A DNA stretch of 64,000 bases from UBA4582 sp965657335 (GTDB lineage: Bacteria; Pseudomonadota; Gammaproteobacteria; Pseudomonadales; Azotimanducaceae): NCBI GenBank assembly GCA_965657335.1, contig CBFHOH010000001.1, forward strand, positions 62,001-126,000, read 5' to 3'. The position numbers and the translations under genes are program-made. Shown in pieces: positions 54,385 to 64,000 of the stretch; position 1 is the stretch's first letter; each line of letters opens with the position of its first letter. A model generated the notes under the pieces. The model saw only the letters and a program-made list of their open reading frames with translations, searched no databases and was not told the DNA's origin.

Positions 54385-56610
54385 CTAAAGCGGCTGCAGG
54401 TTCGCATATGCCAACATCAGCCACTTGCTGCCTTCACGACCAAAGTTTACTTGAACCCGTGCTTGCTTGCCGTCGCCTTCGTAGTTCAAAACCACGCCCT
54501 CGCCAAACTTGTTATGAACAACCTGCTGACCCAGTTTAAAGTCAGTGCCGTCGACAGAGGCACCGGCCATGGCTGATGGTCGCAAGCCACGAGAGGAGAT
54601 ACCGGTGGTTGAAAACGAGGTCTGCGCTGGTCTGGTAACCGACGTTTGGGCGCGAACCTCCTGCATCAATTCTTTTGGTATCTCGTTAACAAAACGTGAA
54701 ACACGGTTATAGGTTTCCGCACCGTTAATTCTTCGTGATTCCGCATAGGTAAGGTAGAGCTGCTTCATCGCACGGGTAATACCGACGTAGCAGAGCCTAC
54801 GTTCTTCTTCCAGTCGACCAGGCTCTTCGACTGACCGGCCGTGGGGAAACAAACCTTCTTCCATACCTGCCAAAAATACGAGTGGAAACTCTAAACCCTT
54901 TGCGCTGTGTAAGGTCATCATCTGAACGCAATCATCATTCGCATTACCTTGACCCTCACCCGCTTCAAGGGCTGCATGATTGAGAAACTCATCCAGTATC
55001 GTTAATGGCACGGCGTCAGCTTCATCGTTGAATACCGAATCTTCTTCCGGATCAAACGTCCTTGCGGCAGTAATTAATTCTTCTAGATTCTCTAACCGAG
55101 CCTGACCACGTTCGCCTCTTTCTTTCTCGTAGTAGTCTTTTAGTCCAGATTTATCTATCACAATCTCACACAGTGTTACTAGATCAGCATCAGTTGTCGC
55201 ATCATCTATTTCAGCTATTAGCTCTAGAAAACCATTAACGGCATTTTTAACTCTTCCCTTACTGGTTGGATTTTCAACTAATTGCTTCGCGGCACGCCAC
55301 ATAGATATGTTGTTATCTCTGGCTTGCTGTCGAATCTCATTGACAGTTCTGTCGCCAATTCCTCGGGTCGGTGTGTTGACGACTCGCTCGAAAGCCGCAT
55401 CAGCATCCCTGTTAGATAACAATCTTAGGTAAGCCAGCACATGACGAATTTCCATTCGCTCGAAGAACCGTTGACCGCCATAAATTCGGTAAGGAATCTG
55501 CGATCGAAGCATTGCTTCCTCGAGCACTCGGGACTGCGCATTAGACCGATAGAGTATGGCAGCTTCTTTGTAGCTATTACCTTGGGCTAGCCAATCTTTG
55601 ATTCTGGACACAATATAGCGTGCCTCATCTACCTCATTGAATGCACTGTAGAGGTTAAGAAGGTCGCCATCGCCTTGATCTGTCCATAGCTCTTTGCCCA
55701 GACGATCCGCATTACCATCTATTAAACCATTAGCCGCTTTTAGAATGGCGCCAGTCGATCGGTAATTTTGCTCTAGTCGAATAGTTCGACTGTTTGGAAA
55801 GTCCGTAGAAAACTTTTGAATATTTTCTATTTTCGCTCCACGCCAACCATAGATAGATTGATCGTCATCGCCGACCACCAGCATGTTGTCCTGATTTCCA
55901 GCCAACACCCGAAGCCATGCATACTGAATCGAATTGGTATCTTGAAATTCATCCACCAAAAGGTGACTAAATCGACGTTGATAATGCTGCAGCAAGGCAG
56001 GATTGTTTAACCAGAGTTCATGTGCTCGTAACAGTAGCTCGGCAAAATCAACCATACCACCCCGTTCACAAGCCTCTTCGTATGCTCTGTAGATATCAAG
56101 ATGGGTTTTGGTATACAAATCACCATAATCTTCTATGTGTTGTGGTCTAAGGCCTTCATCCTTCTGAGCATTGATGAACCACACCGCTTGCCTCGCAGGC
56201 CATTTCTTTTCGTCCAGTTGCAGGTTGACCAACACTCGCTTTACCACACGTAGTTGATCATCCGCGTCAAGAATTTGAAAATTCTGAGGTAATTTAGCGT
56301 CTTGCCAATGGGTTCTAAGCAATCTGTGAGCTAGTCCGTGGAAAGTGCCTACCCACATACCTCTTAATGGCATGTCGAGCAAAGACTCAATCCTGGCCTT
56401 CATTGAAGCTGCAGCTTTATTGGTGAAAGTGACGGCCAAGATACTATGCGGAGATACATTTTCGGTTTGCACCAGCCAAGCAATCCGGTGCGTGAGCACT
56501 CTGGTTTTTCCGCTGCCAGCACCAGCCAGAATCAGATAGCTACTCGGCTCCGCGGTTACTGCTTCGCGTTGGGCATCGTTCAACGATTCGAGTATGTGTG
56601 ATACGTCCAA
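54385..56610 (-). CDS. uvrD: DNA helicase II UvrD
   Basis: This superfamily 1 helicase acts in nucleotide excision and mismatch repair. The 741-residue protein shows LNDAQREAVTAE, Walker A LAGAGSGKTRVLTHRI, HLLVDEFQDTNSIQY, VVGDDDQSIYGWRGA, RLEQNYRSTGAIL, MTLHSAKGLEFPLVFLAGMEEGLFPH and YVGITRAMKQLYLTYAESR. The C-terminal tail (GQQVVHNKFGEGVVLNYEG) is the Tudor-like RNA polymerase-binding module. The length is standard. It lies between dctP and glmS. Confidence 0.97.
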   Translation of the reverse strand: MDVSHILESLNDAQREAVTAEPSSYLILAGAGSGKTRVLTHRIAWLVQTENVSPHSILAVTFTNKAAASMKARIESLLDMPLRGMWVGTFHGLAHRLLRTHWQDAKLPQNFQILDADDQLRVVKRVLVNLQLDEKKWPARQAVWFINAQKDEGLRPQHIEDYGDLYTKTHLDIYRAYEEACERGGMVDFAELLLRAHELWLNNPALLQHYQRRFSHLLVDEFQDTNSIQYAWLRVLAGNQDNMLVVGDDDQSIYGWRGAKIENIQKFSTDFPNSRTIRLEQNYRSTGAILKAANGLIDGNADRLGKELWTDQGDGDLLNLYSAFNEVDEARYIVSRIKDWLAQGNSYKEAAILYRSNAQSRVLEEAMLRSQIPYRIYGGQRFFERMEIRHVLAYLRLLSNRDADAAFERVVNTPTRGIGDRTVNEIRQQARDNNISMWRAAKQLVENPTSKGRVKNAVNGFLELIAEIDDATTDADLVTLCEIVIDKSGLKDYYEKERGERGQARLENLEELITAARTFDPEEDSVFNDEADAVPLTILDEFLNHAALEAGEGQGNANDDCVQMMTLHSAKGLEFPLVFLAGMEEGLFPHGRSVEEPGRLEEERRLCYVGITRAMKQLYLTYAESRRINGAETYNRVSRFVNEIPKELMQEVRAQTSVTRPAQTSFSTTGISSRGLRPSAMAGASVDGTDFKLGQQVVHNKFGEGVVLNYEGDGKQARVQVNFGREGSKWLMLAYANLQPL

Positions 56611-56649
56611 TTCTTTACCTTTAATTAATTTCGCGATGAACGATGAGCG

Positions 56650-58491
56650 TTACTCTACCGTCACCGACTTCGCGAGGTTCCGAGGCTGATCGACGTCAGT
56701 ACCCTTAAAAACCGCTACGTGATAGGAAAGCAGCTGCATGGGGATCGCGTAAACAATGGGTGAAATAATCGGATGACAGTGTGGCATAGAAACAAAGGTC
56801 ATGTCGTTCACTTCGTCGAAAGTATCTTCATCACCAAAAACGATAAGTTGGCCACCGCGCGCTCTAACCTCTTCCAGATTAGATAGCACTTTCTCTAGCA
56901 ACTCATCCCCTGGAGCAACTGCAACCACTGGCATGTCATCATCAACGAGCGCTAGCGGACCATGTTTAAGCTCTCCAGCAGGATAGCCTTCTGCATGTAT
57001 GTATGAAATCTCTTTAAGCTTCAGCGCGCCCTCGAGTGCAACGGGGTGATGGGTACCTCTGCCCAGAAACAGTGCATGGTTTTTATCAACAAACTGTTCT
57101 GCCACAATTTTTATTTCGGGATCTCTCGATAGTGTCTCACTCAACAAATCAGGTACCGAATTTAGAGCGGCAACATATTCTGCTTCCTTCTCGCTAGACA
57201 TGCCCTGGCTTTTAGCTAACGACAACACTAGTAGCAACAAGTCTGTCAATTGGTTGGTGAATGCCTTTGTCGAAGCAACGCATATTTCCGGGCCCGCATT
57301 GATCATCAAGCACAAATCAGACTCTCTAACGAGGCTACTATTAGGTACATTACAGAGACAAAGGGATGCCAGATAATTCTCGTCAGTCGCATCTCTCAGT
57401 GCGGCCAAGGTGTCTGCTGTTTCTCCCGATTGAGATATCGTCACCATCAACGTATCCGGTTGCACAGCAACCTGCCGATACCGAAATTCACTTGCTATCT
57501 CAACATGACAGGGCACTCCAACGATCTGTTCACACCAATATTTTGCGACCAAACCCGTGTAAAAACTGCTGCCGCAGGCAACAATTTGGACTGCTTTGGT
57601 TTGGGAGAAAATTGACTCGGCATCAGCTCCGAAAGCGTTAATCAGTACCTGCTTATCAGTTATTCTTCCCTCGAGGGTTTCAAGAACTCTGCTAGGTTGT
57701 TCGTGAATTTCCTTCATCATATAGTGACGATACTTACCCTTGTCAGTAGCGTCTGCCGTTGCATCGAGTCGAACAATTCTTGTCTCAGCCAACTCACCAC
57801 TACCGCCGGTAATCTCGATACTGTCAGCAGTGACTTCAACTATTTCGCCTTCCTCCAAATAGATAAACCTATCAGTCACCGGCCTTAGGGCTTGAGGATC
57901 AGAGGCAATAAAATTTTCACCAATACCGCAGCCAACTACTAGCGGGCTACCGATTCTTGCTGCAATAATTTTCCCTGGGAAATCGGTATGCACAACACCA
58001 ACAGCATAAGCACCCCGAAGCAAAGCGAGTGCCGAGACGACACCAGCCTTGAAATCTCCACTCAACGTCACTTCGCGGTGGACCAGATGAGCAACGACCT
58101 CAGTATCTGTCTCAGAAGTGAAGATGTAGCCGGCAGACCCTAGATCCGCACGCAACTCGTTGTGATTTTCAATAATGCCATTATGAACAACTGCAATTTT
58201 GTCTGAGGAGACATGAGGGTGAGCATTGCCTTCGGTGGGTTTGCCATGGGTCGCCCAGCGAGTGTGGGCTATACCCGTTTCTCCGCGTCCAGGGGCGGAA
58301 TCGCTGCTAAACTGACAAGCCGATTTTAATTCGGCGACCTTGCCGACGCGCCGGACTCTTTGAAGCGCATTATCCGCATCGACAAGCACGAGACCCGCCG
58401 AATCGTAACCTCTGTATTCCAATCGCTGTAATCCCTCCAAAAGAATATCGGTTACATTTCTTCTGGTTGCCGCGCCTACGATGCCACACAT
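56650..58491 (-). CDS. glmS: Glucosamine-6-phosphate synthase GlmS
   Basis: This glutamine amidotransferase makes glucosamine-6-phosphate for peptidoglycan and LPS. The nucleophile Cys2 is exposed in MCGIVGA; the glutaminase domain (about 2-220) has GIAHTRWATHGKP. The two SIS domains (about 290-600) include ACGSSFYTGLVAKYW, TISQSGETADTLAAL and HAEGYPAGELKHGPLALV. The 613-residue length is normal. Its start lies two bases after the glmU stop, so the two are co-transcribed. No GlmY/GlmZ-type element was seen. Confidence 0.97.
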   Translation of the reverse strand: MCGIVGAATRRNVTDILLEGLQRLEYRGYDSAGLVLVDADNALQRVRRVGKVAELKSACQFSSDSAPGRGETGIAHTRWATHGKPTEGNAHPHVSSDKIAVVHNGIIENHNELRADLGSAGYIFTSETDTEVVAHLVHREVTLSGDFKAGVVSALALLRGAYAVGVVHTDFPGKIIAARIGSPLVVGCGIGENFIASDPQALRPVTDRFIYLEEGEIVEVTADSIEITGGSGELAETRIVRLDATADATDKGKYRHYMMKEIHEQPSRVLETLEGRITDKQVLINAFGADAESIFSQTKAVQIVACGSSFYTGLVAKYWCEQIVGVPCHVEIASEFRYRQVAVQPDTLMVTISQSGETADTLAALRDATDENYLASLCLCNVPNSSLVRESDLCLMINAGPEICVASTKAFTNQLTDLLLLVLSLAKSQGMSSEKEAEYVAALNSVPDLLSETLSRDPEIKIVAEQFVDKNHALFLGRGTHHPVALEGALKLKEISYIHAEGYPAGELKHGPLALVDDDMPVVAVAPGDELLEKVLSNLEEVRARGGQLIVFGDEDTFDEVNDMTFVSMPHCHPIISPIVYAIPMQLLSYHVAVFKGTDVDQPRNLAKSVTVE

Positions 58492-58493
58492 GC

Positions 58494-59870
58494 TTATTTG
58501 TCCCTTGGTCCTTTCCAGTTTTCAAAAGTTTTTTGACGGCCCCTGCCAATCGCCAATCCACCCTTTACTTCGTGGGTGATTGTTGATCCTGCGCCGATTG
58601 TAGAACCCTCGCTGATCTTAACCGGCGCAACGAGCGAACTGTTTGAGCCAACAAATACGTTGTCACCAATCTCAGTCACATGTTTATTGACGCCGTCATA
58701 GTTACAAGTAATGGTGCCAGCGCCAATATTGACACCGGCACCAATTATCGCATCTCCAAGATAGGACAAATGGCTTGCCTTCGATCCTTGTCCCATTGTC
58801 GTCTTTTTAACTTCAACAAAGTTGCCGACACTTACCGTATTAATCAGGTGCGTTCCAGGACGTATTCGTGCAAACGGTCCTACGTTGCAGTCTTCACCTA
58901 TGGTCGCTTCTTCTAGCATAGAGTTCGGCTTTATCAGGGAACCGTTGGCAATCGTCGAATCTTTGATAATACAGTTCGACGATATGGTGACGTTATCACC
59001 TAGTGTGACATTACCCTCAAAAATGCAGTTAACGTCTATACGCACGTTCTTTCCAACGCTTAGACTTCCCCTGATATCAATACGAGCCGGATCAAGAATA
59101 TGAACACCAGCGTCCATAAGCTTTTCAGCTTGTCTCGTCTGGTACACCCTTTCCAATGCCACTAATTGGGCGAAGTTGTTAACGCCGGCAGCTTCTAGGG
59201 CATCTTCTGTCACAATCGCGCGTACCTTACAGCCGTCTTCATTCGCTAGCCCGACGATATCTGTCAAGAGATACTCTTGTTGTGCATTATTCGTGTCAAT
59301 CCTGGCCAGCCAATCGGACAACAATTTGCCGGTTGTGACCATCACGCCAGAATTTATTTCACTGATATTCTTTTGCTCGGCGGTGGCATCTTTTTCTTCA
59401 ATGATCGCGAGCACTTGCTCGCCGTCGCCTCTTACAATGCGGCCGTAATTGAAGGGATTTTCTAAATTCACTGTCAAAATGCCCAAATCACAGTCCGAGG
59501 AAACAAGCGTACGGATCGTCTCAATTTCAATCAAAGGTGCATCACCTAGCAAAATCAATACTCGAGCATCTTCCTCGATGTCTGGAAGTGCTTGCATGAC
59601 AGCATGCCCCGTGCCCATCTGCTCTTTTTGCAATACCCAGTGAATATCGCTGTTAATGAAAGCTTGTTTAACCTGATCAGCGCCATTTCCTATTACAACG
59701 TGCACTCGCTCAGGACGGATGTCCTGCACAGTATCGACAAGGTGCTGTAACAAAGGGCGACCCGCTAGTGTATGCAAGACTTTAGGTTTATCTGATTTCA
59801 TTCTGCTGCCCATGCCGGCGGCGAGAATACAAATTTCTACTTTTTCTTTTTCGTCTGTTTTAACTTTCAT
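58494..59870 (-). CDS. glmU: GlmU, bifunctional UDP-GlcNAc pyrophosphorylase / glucosamine-1-phosphate acetyltransferase
   Basis: It completes UDP-N-acetylglucosamine synthesis in two steps. The N-terminal uridyltransferase domain shows ILAAGMGSRMKSDKPKVLHTLAGRPL, and the C-terminal half is a left-handed beta-helix of hexapeptides (NVTLGDNVTISSNCIIKDS, GPFARIRPGTHL, ASHLSYLGDAIIGAGVNIGAG split). The 458-residue length is standard. It follows the atp terminator, so it has its own promoter somewhere in the 100-base spacer before the ATG; no clear one was found. Confidence 0.97.
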   Translation of the reverse strand: MKVKTDEKEKVEICILAAGMGSRMKSDKPKVLHTLAGRPLLQHLVDTVQDIRPERVHVVIGNGADQVKQAFINSDIHWVLQKEQMGTGHAVMQALPDIEEDARVLILLGDAPLIEIETIRTLVSSDCDLGILTVNLENPFNYGRIVRGDGEQVLAIIEEKDATAEQKNISEINSGVMVTTGKLLSDWLARIDTNNAQQEYLLTDIVGLANEDGCKVRAIVTEDALEAAGVNNFAQLVALERVYQTRQAEKLMDAGVHILDPARIDIRGSLSVGKNVRIDVNCIFEGNVTLGDNVTISSNCIIKDSTIANGSLIKPNSMLEEATIGEDCNVGPFARIRPGTHLINTVSVGNFVEVKKTTMGQGSKASHLSYLGDAIIGAGVNIGAGTITCNYDGVNKHVTEIGDNVFVGSNSSLVAPVKISEGSTIGAGSTITHEVKGGLAIGRGRQKTFENWKGPRDK

Positions 59871-59973
59871 CCGTGAAGTTTACTCCGTTACTCAACGTCT
59901 GGGCAGCAAAATATACTTACCCCAATCTGTAATACGGGCTGACCGCCATACCTTCTGATTAAAATATAGACAT

Positions 59974-60000
59974 AAAAAAAGGCAGCTCGAGGCCGCCTTT
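59974..60000 (-). terminator. Rho-independent terminator of the atp operon
   Basis: On the minus strand AAGGCGGC and GCTGCCTT form an eight-pair stem (one G-U) with a CTCGA loop (60000-59980), followed by a run of seven T. It lies 31 bases beyond the atpC stop and 104 before the glmU start. It is the strongest intrinsic terminator in the window. Confidence 0.92.
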
Positions 60001-60031
60001 CCTTATCTGAATTAATAGTACAATCCAGAGT

Positions 60032-60454
60032 CTATCTTTTTTGTTCCCGATGTTTCCGAATAGTACGAAGCATCGCTGCCTGTTCAGCAAGATCAGCACT
60101 TACCCTTGAGAAGTCAATGCTAGACTTGTTATCAGCCAATTCTTTTTCAGCTCTTTTTTGCGCCTCAATAGCCGCCGCTTCATCAATATCATCAGCGCGC
60201 ACCGCCGTGTCAGCCAGTATTGTAATCGCAGTCGGCTGGACCTCTATATAACCACCTGATGCGAAAAACACTTCTTCATCTCCACCTTCGAGTCGAAGTC
60301 TGACAGGACCAGGTTTCACGCCGCTTATTAGAGGCGTATGTCCCGGAAATATACCGAGCTCGCCGATTGTGCCAGAGGCAACAACCATTTCAACAAGTCC
60401 GTTAAAGATTTCCTGCTCTGCGCTAACAATACTGCAGTGTACTGTTGATGCCAT
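60032..60454 (-). CDS. atpC: F-type ATP synthase epsilon subunit AtpC
   Basis: This 140-residue subunit of the central stalk regulates ATP hydrolysis. The N-terminal beta-sandwich shows VHCSIVSAEQEIFNG, GELGIFPGHTPLISGVKPG and FFASGGYIEVQPTAITILADTAVRA; the C-terminal helices follow. It is the last gene of the atp operon, 61 bases after atpD. Confidence 0.97.
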   Translation of the reverse strand: MASTVHCSIVSAEQEIFNGLVEMVVASGTIGELGIFPGHTPLISGVKPGPVRLRLEGGDEEVFFASGGYIEVQPTAITILADTAVRADDIDEAAAIEAQKRAEKELADNKSSIDFSRVSADLAEQAAMLRTIRKHREQKR

Positions 60455-60515
60455 TCCTGTGTTTCTCCTGAAGTTATGGACTCACTCGTTGTGAACACAA
60501 CTCACCAAATATGTC

Positions 60516-61892
60516 TTACAAGGTTTTAGCTTTCTCGATAGCTTGCTCGATGTTTCCTACCATGCTGAAAGCTGCCTCTGGCAGTTCGTCATAGTCGCCT
60601 TCAAGAATTCCCTTGAAACTTCTGATGGTATCAGCAAGTGAGACGTAAACGCCTGGCTGGCCCGTAAATACTTCCGCCACGTGCATGGGTTGTGAGAAGA
60701 ACTGGCTCACTTTTCGCGCGCGGTAAACGGTCAACTTGTCCTCTTCCGATAATTCGTCCATACCTAGAATGGCGATAATATCTTTCAATTCCTTGTACTT
60801 CTGAAGCACACCTTGAACACCCTGAGCTACATTGTAGTGCTCTTCACCTACAATCAGTGGATCGAGCTGGCGCGAAGTAGAATCTAGTGGATCTACCGCT
60901 GGGTAAATACCAAGAGACGCAATGTCTCGAGATAATGTAACCGTCGAATCAAGGTGAGCAAATGTTGTAGCAGGAGATGGGTCAGTCAAATCGTCAGCTG
61001 GTACATAAACTGCCTGAATTGAAGTAATAGAACCAGTCTTTGTCGTTGTAATACGTTCTTGCAAAACACCCATTTCTTCAGCCAGTGTTGGCTGATAACC
61101 AACGGCTGATGGCATACGACCGAGCAGTGCAGATACTTCTGTTCCTGCTAATGTGTAACGATAAATATTGTCAACAAAAAGTAGGACGTCTTTACCATCG
61201 TCACGAAACTTTTCTGCCATTGTCAAACCTGACAAGGCAACGCGCAATCTGTTTCCGGGTGGTTCGTTCATCTGCCCGAATACCATCGCGATCTTGTCCA
61301 ATACGCCGGCTTCCTGCATTTCGTGGTAGAAGTCATTACCTTCCCGCGTGCGTTCTCCAACACCGGCAAACACTGACAAACCACTGTGCTCTGTTGCAAT
61401 ATTGTTGATCAGCTCAAGCATGGTAACTGTTTTACCAACACCCGCTCCGCCGAATAATCCAACCTTACCGCCTTTGGCAAATGGACAAATGAGGTCGATA
61501 ACCTTCACACCCGTTTCGAGCAAGTCGCGACTACCAGCTTGTTCGTCGTAAGAGGGTGGCTCTCTGTGGATCGGCATTTTTTCTTTCTCGCCGATTGGGC
61601 CCTTCTCATCGATAGGATTTCCAAGAACGTCCATGATCCGACCCAAGGTCTCTTCACCAACGGGAACAGAAATGGCGTTTTGAGTATCGCTGACACCCAG
61701 TCCACGCGCTATGCCTTCCGAACTTCCCATCGCAATGGTACGAACAACGCCGTCTCCCAATTGCTGCTGAACCTCGAGCGTTAGTCCACCTTCATCGACA
61801 GTCAATGCGTCATATACTCTGGGTACTTCGTCCCGAGGAAATTCCACATCGATTACCGCACCAATTATCTGTACGATACGTCCACTTCCCAT
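60516..61892 (-). CDS. atpD: F-type ATP synthase beta subunit AtpD
   Basis: This catalytic subunit of F1 has 458 residues. Walker A is LFGGAGVGKTVTMLELI, the catalytic Glu is in GVGERTREGNDFYHEM, Walker B is LLFVDNIYRYTLAG and the family signature PAVDPLDSTSRQLDP is present. The C-terminal DELSEEDKLTVYRARK holds the DELSEED motif that contacts gamma. It follows atpG by about 100 bases. Confidence 0.98.
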   Translation of the reverse strand: MGSGRIVQIIGAVIDVEFPRDEVPRVYDALTVDEGGLTLEVQQQLGDGVVRTIAMGSSEGIARGLGVSDTQNAISVPVGEETLGRIMDVLGNPIDEKGPIGEKEKMPIHREPPSYDEQAGSRDLLETGVKVIDLICPFAKGGKVGLFGGAGVGKTVTMLELINNIATEHSGLSVFAGVGERTREGNDFYHEMQEAGVLDKIAMVFGQMNEPPGNRLRVALSGLTMAEKFRDDGKDVLLFVDNIYRYTLAGTEVSALLGRMPSAVGYQPTLAEEMGVLQERITTTKTGSITSIQAVYVPADDLTDPSPATTFAHLDSTVTLSRDIASLGIYPAVDPLDSTSRQLDPLIVGEEHYNVAQGVQGVLQKYKELKDIIAILGMDELSEEDKLTVYRARKVSQFFSQPMHVAEVFTGQPGVYVSLADTIRSFKGILEGDYDELPEAAFSMVGNIEQAIEKAKTL

Positions 61893-61992
61893 TGCTGTAT
61901 CCTCTAAGCGCTTACGCTAATTTTCTAAATTTGAAGCCTGAAATGCAGGTGTTATCCAGAGCATGAACAATAAGCTCTGGTGTGAAGCTGGC

Positions 61993-62853
61993 TTAAACAG
62001 CCGCTGCACCACCGACAATTTCTGACAATTCCTGTGTAATTGCTGCTTGTCGAGCGTTATTCATGATCAGCTGTAGCTCATCAACCATATCGCCCGCGTT
62101 ATCTGTCGCATTTTTCATCGCGATCATTTTAGCCGCCTGCTCGCAGGCGCCGTTTTCTACAACCGCTTGATAAACCTGCGATTCAATAAACCTTGTCACC
62201 AAACCTTCTATCAGCTGTCTTGCGTCTGGCTCGTAGATATAGTCCCAACGATGTTTCATCTCCGAACCTTCTGCTGGGTCCAAAGGAACCAACTGACTTA
62301 TCGTCGGCGTTTGCGTCATCGTATTTACAAATACGTTGTTCGCTAAAAATATCTTGTCAACCTTGCCAGCATCAAATGCATCAAGCATAACTTTGATGCT
62401 GCCGATGAGGTCTGACAGGGCAGGGGACTCACTTACGTGGCTACTTGCTGCCACAACATTGCCGCCATAGCTTCTGAAAAACTGCGCGCCCTTGTTTCCG
62501 ATCAGACAAAGATCAACTTCAACATCCTGATCAACCCAGTTTTTGATGCTGTTAACCGTCGCCTTCAGCAAATTAATATTGAGTCCGCCGCACAAGCCTT
62601 TGTCGGTAGTGACAACAATATATCCGACTCTTTTGACTTCTCTTTCGATCATAAAACCGTGTCGGTATTCCGGGGAGGCATTTGCAACATGGCCAATGAC
62701 TTCCCTGATGTGATCAGAGTAGGGGCGACCACGAGACATACGCTCCTGAGACTTGCGCATTTTACTAGCAGCCACCATTTCCATCGCGCTGGTGATCTTT
62801 TGAGTATTCTTAATACTTCCGATCTGCTTTCTTAGTTCTTTAGCGTTTGCCAT
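61993..62853 (-). CDS. atpG: F-type ATP synthase gamma subunit AtpG
   Basis: This 286-residue rotor subunit shows the N-terminal helix KELRKQIGSIKNTQKITSAMEMVAASKMRKSQ, the VTTDKGLCGGLNINL motif and the C-terminal helix ARQAAITQELSEIVGGAAA. The length is normal. It lies 54 bases after atpA. Confidence 0.98.
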   Translation of the reverse strand: MANAKELRKQIGSIKNTQKITSAMEMVAASKMRKSQERMSRGRPYSDHIREVIGHVANASPEYRHGFMIEREVKRVGYIVVTTDKGLCGGLNINLLKATVNSIKNWVDQDVEVDLCLIGNKGAQFFRSYGGNVVAASSHVSESPALSDLIGSIKVMLDAFDAGKVDKIFLANNVFVNTMTQTPTISQLVPLDPAEGSEMKHRWDYIYEPDARQLIEGLVTRFIESQVYQAVVENGACEQAAKMIAMKNATDNAGDMVDELQLIMNNARQAAITQELSEIVGGAAAV

Positions 62854-62907
62854 ATTTCTCTCGTTAGTGCCGGCCTCTGTTCAACTGGTACTACTTTTAC
62901 CTGCTCA

Positions 62908-64000
62908 CTACCAAGTCTGAGTTGACTTGAATGTTTCTATCGCTTTTCTCATGGTGTCGACTACTTCGTCGCTATAAACACCGTTGGCATTTACTTCGTC
63001 CATGAACGCCGACTGTTCTGAGTTCATATAAGATTTTAGCGCTGCTTCAAAATCCAGCACCTTGTTCACTTCAATGTCTTCCAGAAAGCCTTCATTAGCA
63101 GCAAAAAGAACAACACCCATTTCAGCAACTGACATAGGGGAGTACTGCTTTTGCTTCATAAGCTCATTAATGCGTTCACCGTGCTCAAGCTGTCGTCTCG
63201 TCGCATCATCAAGGTCAGAGGCGAACTGAGAGAAAGCCGCTAATTCCCGATATTGTGCTAATGCCAGCTTAATACCGCCGGAGATCTTCGACATGAACTT
63301 GACCTGGGCATCACCACCCACGCGTGAAACCGAAACACCCGGATTCATCGCCGGTCTTTCGCCTGCGTTAAACTTGTCTGATTCTAGGAAGATTTGGCCG
63401 TCAGTAATCGAAATAACGTTGGTAGGTACAAACGCTGATACGTCACCTGCCTGTGTTTCAATGATTGGTAGCGCAGTCAGTGAACCGGTCTGACCCTTCA
63501 CTTCTCCGTTGGTAAATGCTTCTACATAATCGGCATTCACCCGCGCTGCACGTTCCAACAATCTAGAGTGGAGATAGAAAACGTCACCTGGGTAAGCCTC
63601 GCGTCCTGGCGGTCTACGCAGCAACAAAGATATCTGACGATAAGCCCATGCTTGTTTTGTCAGGTCATCATAAATGATCAGTGAATCTTCACCACGATCC
63701 CTAAAATACTCGCCCATAGCGCAACCGGAATAGGCTGCAATGTACTGCATCGGTGCTGGGTCAGAAGCGCCTGCCACGACGATAATGGTGTTTTCCATTG
63801 CGCCATGCTCTTCAAGCGTTCTTACTACGTTGGCAACAGAAGAATACTTTTGGCCAATCGCAACGTAGACACACTTAATACCAGACTTTTGCTGGTTAAT
63901 GATGGCGTCTATCGCTATTGCGGTTTTACCAGTTTGCCGGTCACCAATGATTAATTCTCGCTGGCCTCGACCAACAGGAATCATTGAATCGATACATTTG
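62908..64000 (-). CDS. atpA: F-type ATP synthase alpha subunit AtpA (5' part beyond the window)
   Basis: The C-terminal 363 or so codons are visible; the frame is open to the window edge, so the real start lies beyond 64000. Walker A is GDRQTGKTAIAIDAII, and the family markers AIGQKYSSVANVVRTL, IIYDDLTKQAWAYRQISLLLRRPPGREAYPGD in parts, and NPGVSVSRVGGDAQVK (with the Ser-Arg finger) are intact. It is the non-catalytic F1 subunit and the upstream neighbour of atpG in the operon. Confidence 0.98.
   Translation of the reverse strand, partial: KCIDSMIPVGRGQRELIIGDRQTGKTAIAIDAIINQQKSGIKCVYVAIGQKYSSVANVVRTLEEHGAMENTIIVVAGASDPAPMQYIAAYSGCAMGEYFRDRGEDSLIIYDDLTKQAWAYRQISLLLRRPPGREAYPGDVFYLHSRLLERAARVNADYVEAFTNGEVKGQTGSLTALPIIETQAGDVSAFVPTNVISITDGQIFLESDKFNAGERPAMNPGVSVSRVGGDAQVKFMSKISGGIKLALAQYRELAAFSQFASDLDDATRRQLEHGERINELMKQKQYSPMSVAEMGVVLFAANEGFLEDIEVNKVLDFEAALKSYMNSEQSAFMDEVNANGVYSDEVVDTMRKAIETFKSTQTW

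Overview
The window is a 64 kb piece of a gammaproteobacterial chromosome, most likely from a marine or aquatic relative of the Pseudomonadales. Three runs of N (2836-3210, 14802-15003, 30496-30833) suggest a draft or metagenome-derived scaffold. The placement rests on gene order: long stretches match the Pseudomonas arrangement (pilGHIJ-chpA / gshB-tonB-algH-ruvX / pilU-pilT / yggS-proC-yggT / rdgB-hemW / trmB / rpoH / ftsXEY / rsmD / coaD / mutM, then rpmBG / radC / dut-algC-argB / pyrE-rph / yicC-gmk-rpoZ-spoT-ridA-recG / rubredoxin / ubiA, and uvrD, glmS, glmU, atp). Some neighbours expected from that order (pilK, metXW, coaBC, crc) are absent. No tRNA, rRNA, CRISPR array, insertion sequence or prophage gene was seen.

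Layout. 1-6371 (minus): Chp chemosensory cluster for twitching motility (ChpA/PilL cut by the window edge, PilJ, PilI, PilH, PilG). 6617-9463 (plus): glutathione synthetase, a TonB-like protein, AlgH/YqgE and RuvX. 9575-11815 (minus): retraction ATPases PilU and PilT. 12060-16614 (plus): YggS, ProC, YggT, a DUF4426 protein, RdgB, HemW. 16630-21461 (minus): TrmB, a DUF423 protein, RpoH, FtsX-FtsE-FtsY. 21534-25661: RsmD, CoaD, MutM (minus) and a lone hydantoinase A-type protein. 25699-27014 (minus): L33, L28, RadC. 27323-31929 (plus): Dut, a long AlgC with a membrane-anchored N-terminal half, ArgB and SlmA. 31970-34123 (minus): a DUF4124 protein, PyrE, RNase PH. 34233-41026 (plus): YicC, Gmk, RpoZ, SpoT (interrupted by a +1 frameshift), RidA, RecG. 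41077-43733: dicarboxylate/amino-acid symporter, rubredoxin, UbiA. 43920-54332: a TRAP transporter whose permease genes (dctQM) are separated from its binding-protein gene (dctP) by a five-gene envelope block. 54385-64000 (minus): UvrD, GlmS, GlmU and the distal F1 ATP synthase genes.

Most of the window is housekeeping. The most distinctive part is 45934-53191, where pqiA-pqiB-pqiC (MCE-type intermembrane lipid transport) is followed by a LolA-like periplasmic protein and an MMPL/RND-type transporter with a C-terminal cyclic-nucleotide-binding domain. Every junction overlaps, so the five genes look like one translationally coupled unit, possibly a composite lipid or hydrophobic-compound trafficking system gated by a cyclic nucleotide. 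The second notable point is spoT: its reading frame stops at UCC-UGA-U and resumes exactly one base later, giving a perfect full-length SpoT. This is either an assembly error, a real lesion, or a recoding site like that of eukaryotic antizyme.

All functions were assigned by recognising protein motifs and gene order by eye. No database search was run.
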